DNA of 64,000 nucleotides from Trichostrongylus colubriformis (Eukaryota > Nematoda > Chromadorea > Rhabditida > Trichostrongylidae), in contig OZ022256.1 in the NCBI GenBank assembly GCA_963978905.1, forward strand, positions 56,880,646 to 56,944,645. The letters are read 5' to 3'. The notes below the pieces were generated by a model that saw only the letters and a program-made list of their open reading frames with translations, was not told where the DNA came from and ran no database searches. Position 1 is the stretch's first letter, and every line of letters begins with the position of its first letter. Positions 25,401 to 40,400 of the stretch are shown one piece after another. A program made the translations under genes and the position numbers.

Positions 25401-28400
25401 CTACTTGTATGAATTACCGCCAAGCAACACTTGAACAGTCATCAGCTGGCAGAGCGCTGCTCATATTTTCGCACTCAATGCTGACTTGCTTCTCCCTCTG
25501 CGTCCCTTACGCAATCGTCGTCTCTTCCATCTAGAGCCATCGTGACCGTCCCCCTCTAACGCATCACCCCGTCGACATTTTCTTCGAGGAGCTGTATCTC
25601 AGCTGGGCACTTGTATTTTCGCATGAATCCTTACCTGCGGCCTCCAAGGAATCTCCACTGAAGAATGAGTTTCTCTGTTACCTGTGTATTTATGTTGTAT
25701 TTTCCTACTAAGGGCCCCTTAGCTTTACGCGAAAAAGTGAGAAATCGGCTAAGATACAGCTCCTCAATTTCTTGGCCGGGTGGGCGGGACCTCCGGGTAA
25801 AAGCCTAGTCCCGTCGTTCGCCGTCGTTGGGAACGGAGAGTGGGACTGTTTACGTAACTTTCTGTTCCTACAATGCGTCTCCGACCACGGCGGACGACGG
25901 GGTGAGCACTTGCTCGGACGCCCCGCCCACCCGGACATAGTTTGTGGTGCTGTATCTCAGTCAGATTCACATTTTTCGCGTGAAGTTTTGCATGAGGCTT
26001 ACATTAGGCAAATACAACACAAACATAGGGATGACACCAAAACTCATTTTCCGTGGACGATTCCTTTGAATAAGCAAGTAAATATGAATATCTATGTGTA
26101 GCAGAAGAAGTCATTCTTCCGTGGACGGTTATAATTTCCAGCAGCAATGCTCAGCAATCTGTTGGGAGGCTTATGTCATAGTCTAGGTCTATGAAGGACA
26201 TCTGGTATTATCAGGATAAGGATGAAGGATAAGGTTTCTGGTATCAATCAATGCTTGCGGGTATCCTCTACGACGAGTCTAGCGCAAATTCACCTACCGC
26301 ATATGGTTGGAAGGCCCTGATGGCTTCTGTGGGGATTGATGCTGGAATTTGGAGTGTGCGCCACCTGCTACTACGCCATTTGTGCAAAACGTATCAGGAC
26401 ATATAATAAACCTGGAAAATAATTATATTGCATATCAGGATCTATGCACATGACGTTGATGGCTTTGTTTGAGGCTGCGACTCCCCCCCCCCCCCCCACA
26501 TTGAAGATCCTTCAACTCTTGCTCTTTCAAAGTAAGGGGAGCGATCCCTCTGAAAGTTTTGCAATCAGTACCCCTTCCTAAGAAGTGCCTGCCGTGTTCT
26601 TCAAAAAATAGGTCAAGCAAAAAGGAGCTCTCGAAAAATGATGAAATTTTGGCAAAAGCTGCATTTTTCGCTTCAATCCGTCCCCGTTTCCCGACATCAT
26701 TTTTCGGCTTTTTATTGGATGAAATGCGATCCCTCATCGAAAGGTATCTTTTAAACATCTGCCAAGAGTAGCGGGATCTCTGGTCCCGATCTTACGATGC
26801 ATGTGAATTCTCTGTGTTTTAAGGTTTCTGCTGTTTTAGTAACAGTTGTGTTGTGATAGTGGTTTCCATTACATCCGGTCTTTGATGTCTTTCGGTGACG
26901 AAAGTGATGGGAAAGATAGAAGCACACGATGATCGCCGAATTCATCTAAGACCACGGTCCCTCTTCAAGCAATTTGTGGCGCATTTGCAGCCGGCCAAGT
27001 TGTCTGGAGAACATAGAATATTTTCAGGAAGCGGCCATACACGCCAAAACATTTTGCCTACTAAAGCAATTTCTTTGTTGTTGGCAAAAGTCCATTATGA
27101 TGTTTGATTCAGAGCACGTTAACCACTCGAAGTCGCTTAGCCGCTCAGAGTGAGGGTTGTAGTGATTCCCAGGCAGGACCCTCCCAGTTGTCACAGAAAA
27201 TAGCCGCTTCAGTACGACCCCCCCCCCCTCCCCCTGCTCTACGACTCTACGAGAACATAATACAACATGCGGCCCCCTTCTTTGACCTATATCAGTCACC
27301 ATAGCCGGACTGTATAGTTACAATGCGCTTTTTTGCCATGTATTCACATCTGAAGCAAAAATATCCCACATCTCCCCACACGGATTCGCCGTGAAATAAC
27401 CTGCGCTTCTTATCTGCTTAGTGGTAGTTTTCTAGTGAAAGATTCTCGTGCTTATCGCTGACCTCTGCAGGAATGGCCCCCTGCGGTCACGTACGACCAC
27501 CCTTTCGAATAATCCTTAAATCCCAGTGTACCCTGGTCTCAGGTTATCTCTGAGATAAGGCTGAGGTGGAATCGAGTTTTGTTCACCCACTGGAGAAAAC
27601 CCTGTCATGTTTTTGAAATGCGTGAAAGTGACATATGTTGATTAGAGGCAGAAACGAATGCGTACCACTATGAGCTTAGTAGGGTTCAGAGCCATATACC
27701 CACTTTTTTTTAGGTAAGCAGGTTTCAGAAGAGATGGATACTCGAACGTTATCCTTTCGAGCTCACTAGTATGTGGCTGGAAATTTAAAGGTTTTAGTGG
27801 ATTTTGATTGAAGGACGCAACACATCTGAGAAATTTCTCTCCATTTGTATCCCTCTTTCAGCTGTTTTTTGATCAAAAGTGAATATTTGCTAAAATGTGT
27901 TAAAATGATATGTGGAAGACAGCATGGGTAGGAAGGTATCCATTCGGCATAGTTTTAAGTTCGAATTGCCGCAAAATCGAACGCTGCTTTTCACATGACT
28001 CTTGAAAAATCTTTTCAATGTTTTTTGTCTTGAAATTTTTATTCTTATTTCTGTTATATATGACACACATAATAAATTGACATATTAATACGATCTTTTC
28101 AGATAAGTCGCTTGGTTACCCAAAAACAGACAGTCGGCAAGATGGAAGAAGAGCTTGGTAGACTGATCGAGGAACGAGCCCGGCTCACGGAGGAGATTAA
28201 GAGTCTTGTAAGTGTCCTTCCATTTTTACTGTTATCTTGATTTCAGAGGAAGTGCTGTCAGAAGCTTCTATTACATACCTTCTATGTTATTAGGCTGCTG
28301 AATGATGGTCAAAAGCTTTGGTTCACGACGGGTCCCATGCTTTCCGAACATATGTGCTCATCCATAGCACTACCAAGACTCCTTTTCGCGTAACTCAACC

Positions 28401-31400
28401 TCTTAAGGCCTCGCTCATACTCAGCGCCGGCAGCACGTGGCTGCATTCACAGGCAGCAAAGCTGAGTGGCATAGGCGGAGGCGCGGCCTAGCCCTACCGC
28501 CGGCACCACAGAGTATGAACGCGGGTAAATATTATAATATGTTCGCCATAGGTTATCAGTTTAACACGTATAACGTGCTGAGCTGGGTGGCCAGTATCGG
28601 CATCGAACCGTGAAACTGAAAGCTATGTTTGAGTTTTCGAGGTGTCGGTGTCAGTAGTGTAATGGATTGGCACATATGCTCGTAAAGGGTTCGGGTCCCG
28701 TCTGAGAACAAAGCTTTTGCCTATAATTCGGCAGCCCAACCATTTTTGCATCACGGACTGCGGCAAAATTCAGCAGCTGTCAAAAATTAATACTTCTACG
28801 CATCATTGTTCCGTGTTCCCCGTTTACCCAGAAAGCTTAAGAACCTCTTGCGTAATCCCTTATTGTTTCTTTCTGGTGTGATGATGTAAGAGATGAATGA
28901 GTCCGTTGGGGAGCGCCATTATTCATGTTTATCTTTATCACCTTAAAAGAACCGGGAGGGGGCGGAAGAACGAGGAGGATGGGAAGAAATGATCACTTTG
29001 AAGCGACGAAACGATATTGGAAGCGATCATCGGTGGAGAAACCCGGATTCAAAAGCGCGATGTTGGGATATGTATTCGCGTCTCCCGCTCATCTCTTCGA
29101 ACTGCAACATCATCCTTCCGAGTTGCTCGCTGTGGAAGATGTCGTTCTTTGTCTCGTGGGGTGTATTTCATTCATTCATGATGATGTGAAGTCAGTAAAG
29201 CAACAAACGCAGCGATCAAGTGAAACAATGAACGGGAGAATGAGCGAAAGCATAAGAAAAAAGGTGTTCGTTGTAAAAAAAATTCACTAGATTCACACTC
29301 GACGTCTTAGCAAGGTGTCGTTCGTGTGTGCAATGTCTACAACCTGAAGAACTGCAAGCGTTACGGTAGATCTTAACCCAGGCCAAGATTGCCACCTCCC
29401 GGTATCTTTGGAAATCATCAAAAAACGTTCAAAAAATAATGGATCATATTTTCCAAAACTAGGAAATACTAACTTGATTTGTAATCTATTTCCTGGAGTA
29501 CTATACACTACGCTGAAACTCGGATGTGATAAACAGTTTTTGTTTTCTTGTTACTTCTTTTAATTTCGTTCTTCTTTTAGTTCTTTTTCATTCAGTTCAC
29601 AATATGTGAAGCTGTTCGTGCATAATGCTGCACCCCTAGTAAGTATGTGCATATGGAGAGTTCCGTGGTCAGACGGGGCTATTTTTTTGCCCCCTCAAAC
29701 CAAGTGCTGTTCATGCATAACCTACATCAAGGTCCCCATCCTTGGCAGCAGCAGTTAGCCGTAGTGTTCACAACAGAAAGGACAATCATCAGTTGGAGCT
29801 TATTGCAATCTGAAATAGTTCGCGCTCTTAGGAGAGAGAGTACTTTGAGAATGGCGTTATTGACGAATGGCATGTGTTTAATACATCCTTCAAAGTATCT
29901 TGATGGCTGTCAAGCTCTAAAGGACAAATTGGATTTTTTTTTTGTGGTGCTTAATGGTAGGCTTTTATGAAGGGGTGAAAAAAATCGGGTTCACAGCAGA
30001 CAATATGCTCGGGAAAGTCGTTATATTGCAGTTGCATAGCGCTAAACCTATTTAGAGAACTGTAGTGAATAGAAGACCCCAGATCCCTAGTGAACCTAGT
30101 AAATATAAGACCCTAGTTAGAAGTGTTAAAAGCACGTCAGTCTCCTGTAACCTATTTAAGGCCCGTACGGTTAAATAGGCCTACTCAAGGCCCATATGGT
30201 TAAATAGGCCTACTCAAGGCCCGTATAGATAATAGTTCAAATAATGTATTATTCTGGTGATTTGGGACCGCATTATGTGTAGGCTTGGCACACATCAAGG
30301 ACCCTTATTGGTGAGCAGATATGAAATGCGTGACGCGTTCTAGCATAGAACGCCTTGTGTAATCACCACGTTAAGTGATCATGGAACCGAGATCTCTACT
30401 GTATAATATAAGGACTTCACGCATATCATATTTTCAGGATATTTATAAATATTTGATTTTCAATGTGTTTTTTTTGATTGTATTTATACCCACAATTTTT
30501 CAGGAGAAACGCTTTGTGTCGTTGGATGACGTTAGTGAACGAGAAGCGGTTGCCGATCAAATTGATGGGTGTCAACAGAAGATTCGATACGTTCTAGATC
30601 AGATCACGGAAACACAGACAGCGATAACGGACATGGATGGGAAGGTTAGCGCGGAATTTCTTGCTTACTTGTTTATTTTAAGAATTCGGTCGAAAAAAAA
30701 AACGTTTCGTTTCTGTTATATATCACGTGGATACTGTTTCCGAAAATGAGCACATATGTCCGGAAAGCATGAAGTGCGGGTTCGAGTTTTTTCCGAGGCC
30801 GAAGCTTTTGCCCGTAACTCAGCATAATTGTAACAACTTTCGCATCGCGGGCGGCGGCGAAAATTAAAAGCTACCCAGAATCAAAAAATACTATCCTTTT
30901 AGTTTTTTTTTCCAAACGCCAAGAATTCCCCCTTCCCATATTTCTTGAATCGTTCACTGAACTGGTTCTCATGATTTGAGTACGTAGCACTCGTGCGAGC
31001 GCTCTTCATCCTTGCTACCCCACCCAAACAGCCTTCTCAGAGGTACCCCCGTTCTGGTTTGCTCTCATAGGCAGACTCGTATGCCAATTTCTTCAGTAAA
31101 TGAAAAGTGCCGGGTCTCGAAAGAGATTTATTAAGGCTATTTATCGGGCGCTCTTTATCGTTTCTGAAGGATAGCTTATTCGAAAAAGTGGCATTTACGG
31201 AGAAAAGCAGCGTTTGGGTTCACGGCGTACATATCCTGGGAGCGCACTCATTACATAAGTGCTGCCTGGTTATCTCGTTCATCCCCTAGTAACATAATTG
31301 AATAGCTCTTACTATGTATTCAGTCATTGAGACTAATAGAATAGGCCATTCCTGGGGTAGAGATCGTTGTGTATAAACGGGTTATTAATTATCCAATGTC

Positions 31401-34400
31401 ATTTATATGCTGTCATGTTGGGTCCCGATGTGAATATTCATGGCGCTATTTGGTGAAGGTGGCAGTAAAATTTGATTAAGTCGTGTATTCAGGTGAAAAA
31501 AAGAGCTGCTTGATATCCAATTACCCATTGCTGCGGTTGCTCAAAAACGTTTTTGAATAGAAAATTAGATTTTTGTTGTGCTGCTGTTGTTTTCCGGGTT
31601 TTCCCCCAATCACAGCCCTATTATCGCTTCACTGCGATCTTAACGTTTCGTATTGTTGTTGTTATTCCCTTAACTATTCCCTTAAAATGGTCGTAGAAAT
31701 GGAGGTTCCATCAACACGAGAGGTTCCAAATCTCTTCGGACTGGGCAGGGTGTTATTCGAGGTATATCTGATATGAAACCCGTGAAGGTAGCATATCTAC
31801 CATAAACACAGGACTATGGCAGACCACTGAAGAGCATGGCGCATTCCCGGTTGATCCGGAGGTGAGGAGAGCGTGAGCACCTTTTCGGTGGCTTAGTACG
31901 GTGGTGAAGGGAGCAGTGGTGGATATTCTTGCTCGAATTCCCTTTCAGCCTCTTACGGACTGCGATCCTCGTCGTCAAATGCGCTGAATTTCAGTTCGCG
32001 ATTTTGAATTTCCTCACCACGCCTTTTTAGTTGCCTTCTTACTGTTTACTTCCCCGATGATTTATATATCCGGCAAGCGAAATGAGCGCTTTGGCAAATG
32101 ATTCAAAGGAATGGTAGGAATAATGTGAGCATTGGGTCAGCAATTTAGGAGCCCTCAAAAAGGTAAGCCATCCAAATGGAAGTTACCGGTTTAGGATAAC
32201 TATATGTATGTGGTGAAATTTCTGGTAAAAATTTCGACAGCTGCCACCTGGTATAACACGATCCTCCCCTCTCGTTAGCATGGCCCGCCCATTTTTGGAA
32301 TCAGCGTCGGTAAAAAGGTTTTGTATCTAGGATATTGGACCGTTTCATTCTGTTTTCTCACTTTCGTACTACTAAGCATCTCGACTTTCACATTCAACAA
32401 TTTAATCGTTCGTACCGAATCACCTTTACCACTGCCTTTAAGTCCGACTACCCTGAGCCATCACCCTTACCTACTCAATCATCTCCCACAGGAAGCCCCT
32501 CACTCCAGACGAAGTTCACTTCAGCGTATCGCCTCAGCACCTCGTACGCTGAGCTGTAGTGACGTACGCACACTCCCAGCAGAGAAAAAAATCGTCTAAA
32601 AACTGTTCATTTGTTGACTCAGATGATCTGGGGCTTTGCTAGGCTCCCACGGGATCATAGAAAATATCGGTGACGGATTTTTTCGAAGGCTTTTTTCCTA
32701 AGTACTCCCTCCTTTTTCTCCCCTGGAGAGCACGAGTTGTACTCCCTTGGACGAATAGTCAGAAGAGTTTTGATGTCGCCCAAATTTCGCTTACCGATAT
32801 TCACAGGGTTTCTGCTGGTTTTTTTTTTGCCTCTCTTCTTCTTCCCCACCAGCTAATTTTGAAGAAAATTGCATTGGAACATTCAATGCAATGCAATTAC
32901 TAATTTATAAACGATGTTTTCTTTTTTTATCGTTGAAGTGGTGGCAGAACATGAAATCACTTTTCTTGGAAATTTCTTCATTTCTAACTTTCAACTTCAT
33001 AAAAAGACGCCAAAATGACGTTGAAACGGGAGATTTTAGCACGAGGGAGGCTATGCCGTGTCACGCGCGTATTTTTTGTGCGTGCAATTCTAGCGATTCC
33101 CTCTGCACATTTTGAAAAAGCGTTCATGTTTTATTGGAAAATAAGGGAGGGGAAAGGGGTGAAGGGGCAAGCCAAGACGAAGGGTGTTAGTGAATAAGGA
33201 GGCGAGATGGAGAGCGACTTAGAGATTACTCGACAGCTTTTTTTGTTTTGCATGGCAGCGATGTACTTTATGTACGTACTGCATTCAGTATTAGAAGGAT
33301 TATTTCCCATGGACGTGAGATTCGAGGCTGTCATGTCATGGGTGTCATTAGGAATGCGACGAGCGAAAGATGATGTTTTTACTTTTTTCTTCCTCCTAGG
33401 CCAAATCGCCAATTCATCAGACATCACGATCCTGAATAGAACAAGCATGCACGGCGCATCCCTAAAAATGATTGATTAGCTGCAGAAACCTTTCACTTTA
33501 TCCTTGTATCCATCGACCCTCGAAAATTTCGATGGCTTCCATGTGGACTATCTCTTAATAGTATAGAAGTGGAATTGAATTCCGGTGGGTAGAGCGATAG
33601 AAATGCGCTATGTGATTTAGTTTTGCGATAATCTGCAGCAATTTCAATTGAGCACATGCAGTTCAGTGGTTTGCAAGGAATGGAACTTATCGGGAAATTA
33701 ATGATTTTTCCCTTTGCAGGACTCGAAAATGAAAGGAGACACGGAATTCTGTCAGGTCTCTCATAAATCATTTCTGATTATATATGAGCTTTTTTTTGTT
33801 CCTTTTCTATATCCCGAGGATATATGCATCATTGCACGTAGAAAAAGAAGATGGAAATGGATTGGGACAGCTTAATAATTCAGGCATATTCACGAGTAGT
33901 AGGGTGGATGAATTTTCCATAGAAAATTCGAGGTTCATCGTTTGAAATCCGAAGGTGGTGCGTCGCTTAAGGAAGCGAAGTGCTCGAAGTTTCAGCGCGG
34001 GAATTGGGACTGTTGACACACCCTTGTGACTGTTCGTGCCGCGGCAACGCTTCGTTGTGACCTAATGCAGCCCTTGAAGTAGTGGTCCATAAGTTAATAG
34101 TACCAATAAATTTGAAATTTGACTTAAGTGGTCTTATGTGAGATATCAACATTCTCGGATATTGCTATTCAAGCATGAAGTCAGAGATATCCAGGATAAC
34201 ATGAAAATATGTAATTTAAGCAAAATGAAATATACAAACAAAGCAGACAGCTACTTGACTTGATGCAAAACTCCGGTAGGGCACATTAGGAGCCAGTGCG
34301 GCGCATCTCGTCACCCTAAATCCGATTATGATTCCTTAGAAACCAATTTCCAGCTGCAGGTACCGCGCGCTTGGGGCCCCTTGAGGCTTCGCGACGTCGC

Positions 34401-37400
34401 ATACGGCCTCTCTTGGTCTGCACCCCCTACTTGGCTTTGTAGGCAGAGTAATGAAATGGATTGGGGCGATAGGGGGGAGGGAGTTCAAGCGTTGTAGATT
34501 ACTAGAAATTTGGGAGCCGTTCTTACCTTGTTATTTTTCTGGTACTTGAATATTCGCATGATTTAGCAATTTCATACCACTGCCTCCCCCAACTTCCTAT
34601 CGTGCCGTCATGCGAATAGAACGGAAAATTCACCGTGTTCCCTTCTCACTACGGACAGCAATTTTCTGTCAAGGGTTTTCCTTTTTGTTGCTTCAAGGAC
34701 ACTGAAAGCAACGTATCGGATTAATCGATTTCACCAAGTGCATTCCAAGTTCGATTCTCACTCGGAATCGTAAAGGAATGTTATGAATGTAAGCAGAGCC
34801 TCAGGACACCGTCCGTGCCCCTGGCCGCCAGATCGAATTTCGCCATACTACCACCTATCCATAAGATAGAAATCGATCAGGCATTATGCAAGGTGTGGTT
34901 AAGGTCTGTAAGCAGTATCAGCTGGAGGAGGATAGTATGGGCCAAGAGATTATCCGAATGACTCAATTCAGTCGCATGTGTGGCGTAACCCATGACGTAA
35001 TATTTAGAAATGGTCTCTTAATTACACTTTCAAAATTGATTTTTGGATGGAGTATCACATAAGCCCAGATTTTATGCCGAAGAGTATACGGAAAAAGAAG
35101 GATTGGCTCCCCCCTAACATTTTCTTCCTTGGTTTTCAGAGCCTTTTCCCCATTTCAAGTTCCGCTTCAGTGATGCACTGGAATTCCCCAGAGATGATGG
35201 CGATTAAGTTCATTAGGCACTAAGTCATTAAGCCGGCTCGCTGTTACTGTAACCAGTAATAGCGATTAGTGGACGTCTAATTTATTGCATTTTAGATGTT
35301 CATTATCGTCCACGGCCTAATGCCCAATCAAGCACAATGGCGTCCAGATTTGCGCACAATGGGAATTGTTTCACAGATTTTGTTTCCCTTCTTTGCGTCT
35401 ACCTTTCTTCCCCGAAAAGCTAGTGATTGTGTGCAAATCGTTTAAAAAACCTGGCGGGATTTTCCAGGTCTCAATTCCAAATTTTTAATGAAAGTGCTAG
35501 TTGGTCACGTCTGCCATCTGGGACTTTTTAGAGATCTTGCTCTTCTGAACTTTGAGAACATGAAACAATTCCGTAATAACTTTGTGACCCTTTGAAATGG
35601 GGAATATTTCATTTTTTTTATAGACCTTCAGGAAGACTAATTCACGTAGATTGCCTTAAAACTTCTAGAATATGAATCTTAAAAACAGGAAAGATCTGTG
35701 AATTGCTCGGACTAAGGAGATGTCCTTATGGCAAGAAGTCGAATCCATTTAGCCGCGGCTACCCGTGGGGAATTCGGACGTGGCTAGTAAGAACGTCATA
35801 AGTGTAGGAAACGATATGATGGTATACCGTAGTCAAATTGGTTGTAGATGGCCTGGTTAAATACCTACAGTCACTCCAGAACCATGTGCAACAGCGAAAG
35901 TTGAGTCAATTTGGAGATAACTTGAATTTTTCCAGTGAGAGGAATATAGACCCCGTCATATTAAAATGTTTTGCGTCGAGTCGGGTGCAATAGGTGCAAC
36001 CTAACCCCAGCGCTACATTCTATTTGACAGCTAATGTCCACGAAACCTTTTCTGTTGATTACTGTGTACCGTTTGTTACATCCTCAACTTATATTGCCGG
36101 ATAGACTCACCCTGTGCCTAACTGCAAAGCATACATAGATGGGAGCAGCTATTAATCCCAGTAATCTCTTTGTTATTTCCCCTGCAGCAGCAGCAACGGT
36201 GAGAAGGAGAGGGATTACAGAATTGATCCGGCTTAAACACAATCCAATTTCCTCAGGCTTGAATACAATTAAATCTGAAAGCCGTGTTCATGGGAGAAAA
36301 AGTCTTGAAAGCCCCGTCGGCCGGGCATTTTCGCCCTCGTCCCAAATGTCGGTGTGGGCAAGGCACACCCAGGTGTTGAGGAAAATGGCCGCTCAAGTAC
36401 GTCCCCCTCCTCGACGGGACCCAAGTGCGACCCCTACCCCTTTCAACATCTACATAGCCCCTCTACAGTATCAGTTACTATTGCGGTTCATAGAATTACT
36501 AAGTATTCTATAAATGTAGTTTTTTGATCACTCATATTCAAACATATTTTATCACATAACCGGGTCAGCTGACGGCACTTTCCGCTTATCATCTAGCCTG
36601 GGACCATTGCTGAACTTTGTAATTACGACCCCCTCCCCCTCCGCCAAGGAATCCTCGATTGCTAGTGCATCCTGTGTGTGAGTGTCTTTTGCGACAAGGC
36701 GCAGGATATGGTGAGGAGAGGACTACTTGATGCAATTAGTGTCAATTGTAGGAGAGGGGTGGGGGTGGGGACAAGCCTAAGTGCACATAGGCTGTCTAGC
36801 GCGACCATAGCAATTTCGAGTGGTAGCCAGCAAGTTAAGCTCAAATAGCTTGGCCCCAGCGCCGTTTGGTCCTATTGAGCCTCATCGGTAAAATGAAGTG
36901 TTGATGAATTCCCTCGTTTTATAAGAATCGAATAAAATAAATCATGAAACACGCATGGATAAGAACGGATCACACCCATAACTTATGTGTGTATGTCATG
37001 GCGATGTGACATGACATAATGTATGTGTTTCGAAGGTGGCTGGACTGAATACAGTTTTATGAAAGATATGAGGAAAAAACAAAATTTATGTACATATAAA
37101 GCGCGTGAATGTAGTAATTATAATAATATACTTTTGGGCATTTATTGTCATATAGAAAAATGATATAGTTAATTATATGCACCATGAATTTGAACCGGGA
37201 ATTCACTAAAATGAGATTCGAAAGGTGTACCATCGACAAGAAGAGGGCAGAAGAAAAACAAAAATATACATAATACATAGTGAAGCCAGACCTATAGGTA
37301 GCATCTCTCGGAAATAAGCATTTGTAACAATAAATCGCAAATAAACAACATCAAAATCAAAATTAAAAGGGACTTATGGGCGGGGCTTTTCTAGTTTTCG

Positions 37401-40400
37401 CCCATCCCCTCGTGCTTATTGTGATTAGCAGATCAGTACGAGCTAGTGGTGAGTAGGGGGCTTCAGGTTATCATAAAAGTGAACATTGTTAATAGCTTAT
37501 TTGGCTAGTGATTAGTAATAATCAATGGTAACTGTCGAATCAGGCGGTCCCGTGTGGAATTGTCAAGATTCTGTATGTAGTATGTGTGTACGTGAATGGG
37601 GTTGTTTATCCAACTGTCAATGCAGGATGCTTCTTGTCTCCGACAACGAGAACCTAGAATATGAGGAATAGAGTGGGCACGGAATGAGACAGACAGCTGA
37701 TTGATCGGGTCTCGGGCCGTTTCTGCTCATATCGGCCAAAAACCACCAAAAGACTTGATTGTAGTAAGTAAGGATAGATATTGATTTTTCTGGTATCGGG
37801 ATAAATTGGATGATTATGCATGCCACTAGCTCGCACATTTTAAATGAAAACAGGGCTAATAATACTTCAGAATGACCCCTAAATGCAGTCATAATGGGAA
37901 TGGGCGAAAATGGAAGGGAAAGTCGAAAGGAAGTGATGGTTATTCAAAGTACCAAAAGCGGAAAGAGGGAGGGAAGTTGCATAGGCAAGACAGGAAAAAT
38001 GCACAGAAAAAAGTACGCAAAATTCCGTATCTGTAGGGATAAAAGGGAAGAATGTGGATTTTGTGTAGTGTATCACACCTGTGTCGGACAGTCATCACCT
38101 CCACCTGAAGTAAGACCCGCTGTAGCTATCGACTTCTTGCTGACCCGGGCACCAATCGTTGAACGACGTTGTGATAAATCCGGTAGTGCTTCGGGTTCTG
38201 GTGGACTAAAAATGTAATAATAATTACAACGAAAGATATTAATAATAATATAATATTTGTAAGGTTTACGATGAAGGTAGAAAAATTCAAAGGAATGGGA
38301 ACAAGGATTCATTTGAAATGAGAGAAATTATTCGCTAAGGTGATGCAGGAGCTTGGAAGCAGAAAATGATAGTATAGGGTTACATTTTTGGTAATTTTGG
38401 GAAATTTTAAGAGCTGTACTTTTATGGGAAGGATCTCGAAGGTCCCATAGCAGCTTTCCTCATCTCTCGAAGGGGTTGCGGACCTATTGACAACTCTTTC
38501 AGAGAAATATTTCACCGATGGCTTCAATTCCTAGCTTACCGGTCCTCATATGGGAAATGTTGTCTACGGAAGCCTGATTCGGGGCTTGTTATGTCAACCA
38601 GGAACTTTCTGGGGTCTAATTTTTGAAGAATCGCTGTTCGTTCCGGTTCAGGGCCTTTATATGGGTACTTCAATCTCTGTCCCTCAGTACAAATCCTTGG
38701 TGGATTGTCTTTTACGCTGCGATCGAAAAGCGGCGCCTGACAAGTCGACTACGGGCGGCGGCGCGTCTGTCTGGGAGATTCGTATGAGAGCATAATTTAT
38801 CAAGACGGTGAGAGACAAGCCTCAGAGAACACGAATTGATCTCTTGCAGCCCCCCTACCCAGGGAGAGTTTTTCGCTTCCAGTTCACATCCTATCTTTCC
38901 GAGTGGAATGGTGGATTCCTGATCTGACTAAATTCCCGTAGAAATGAAACACTTACTGTTTTGCTCTCCTAATCGTCATAAATGCCAGGAAAGCGAACAT
39001 CACAGCACATAAAGCCGCTCCCGTGGCGAACACGGCTCTCCTCCATCCGGGTTCGCGACTGAATGCTGCTAACCAAATAGAAATCGCTATACTGATGACG
39101 GAACCCATAATACAGAGGAATGTCTGAAAAGAAAAGAAATCGGTTCTGGTTATTTTAACACCCCGTACCATTTGAGGCAACCGATGGAAAAGCGGTTCAT
39201 GCACTCACCTGTCCACCTGGTGTCATTCGTGAATGCGATTGTGATGGTGCGGTTAAAATTTGTTTCACCCCAGTTTTTCCATAAAGTGCGGAATCACTTT
39301 GAAAGCTGCCCTAAAAAGTATAGGATGGGTCCGTTTCCAGGTTGAGCTGAATGGGAGCTCCAATCAGACCTTAATAATACTGGATCGCTTTCGATCACTA
39401 CCCAGTGCAGGTTTTGGTTCACTGGAAGCCATTTTGTTCACTCGTGTTGTATCGTGACCTTCTGAGTTATCGCGAGATGGAATATTCGTTTGTAATTTCT
39501 GAAAATGATTTTACTTGAAATTGGACTCGAGCCAAAATAACGTTTGAAGCGGGAGTTGTGAGTACGACACGGAAAAAAGCGGTGAATAATGGTAAATTGG
39601 ATGAAGAACCCAATTTGACAATGAACCTGGAGCTCGAAGTGAATGAAGAAGGACATCGAGGAAAAAAAAAAGAAAAGTTAAGCAGAAGCACGGAGAAGGC
39701 TAGTCCCTGGCGGAAAACGGACAAGAAAAATTGAAAATTTTTCCCGGAACGATTTAGACTGGGTAGAGCAAACAAAGGGAGGAAATATCAGAAAAGGAAA
39801 GGAAATATCTGCGATAAAATTGAGAGATCTTATCTAGGTAGGGGTAACTGGGTACCGTGATTTTTTAATAGGAATCTGCAATTTTTCAAAATCTACAAAA
39901 ATTAGTGGTTTGACATCTCCGGAGAAAGCTGTTGGAACGTTAGCAAGAAATGTTTCCCACTAGTTCCCTATAAGAGCTTCAAATTTGGCCTCTGTTAGAT
40001 AGACGGCTGTGAAGCCTGTGAACCAGGAGAACACATCGATCAATAGAAATAATTATGACAATAGCAAATCCTAGAACAAACAAGCAAAACGAAATTACGC
40101 ATAAAAACTCTCACCTCGGAGCCGCTGGCAAAGCGCCTATACGCTGAATCGGTGTAATATGGGACTAATAGCGGCTGTGAAGAGGAAAGCATTTACACGT
40201 GTGGTGTGGATGGCCTAGGTAATTATCAGACAAAGCAAACACACATATAAACACGAGGAGGAAGTTGTTTAGGTGGGGATAATTTATAATCTTAACGAGC
40301 TATTAGGTTCGGAAGAACAATTGCCCCTGAAAATAGCTTGCGTGGCTGGTGAACGTACGAACTTCCTGGATAGAATGGGTAGGTGAAGGTAATCTCAGAC

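Noticed and set aside
28651..28700. Possible tRNA gene (A box plus B box)
   Set aside because: No acceptor-stem pairing or anticodon arm can be folded, and the head recurs with a common non-tRNA body, so a SINE is more likely.
28925..29290. 121-codon open frame on +
   Set aside because: It lies in a dispersed repeat whose other copy (24246-24700) does not keep the same frame; no splice context or known domain.
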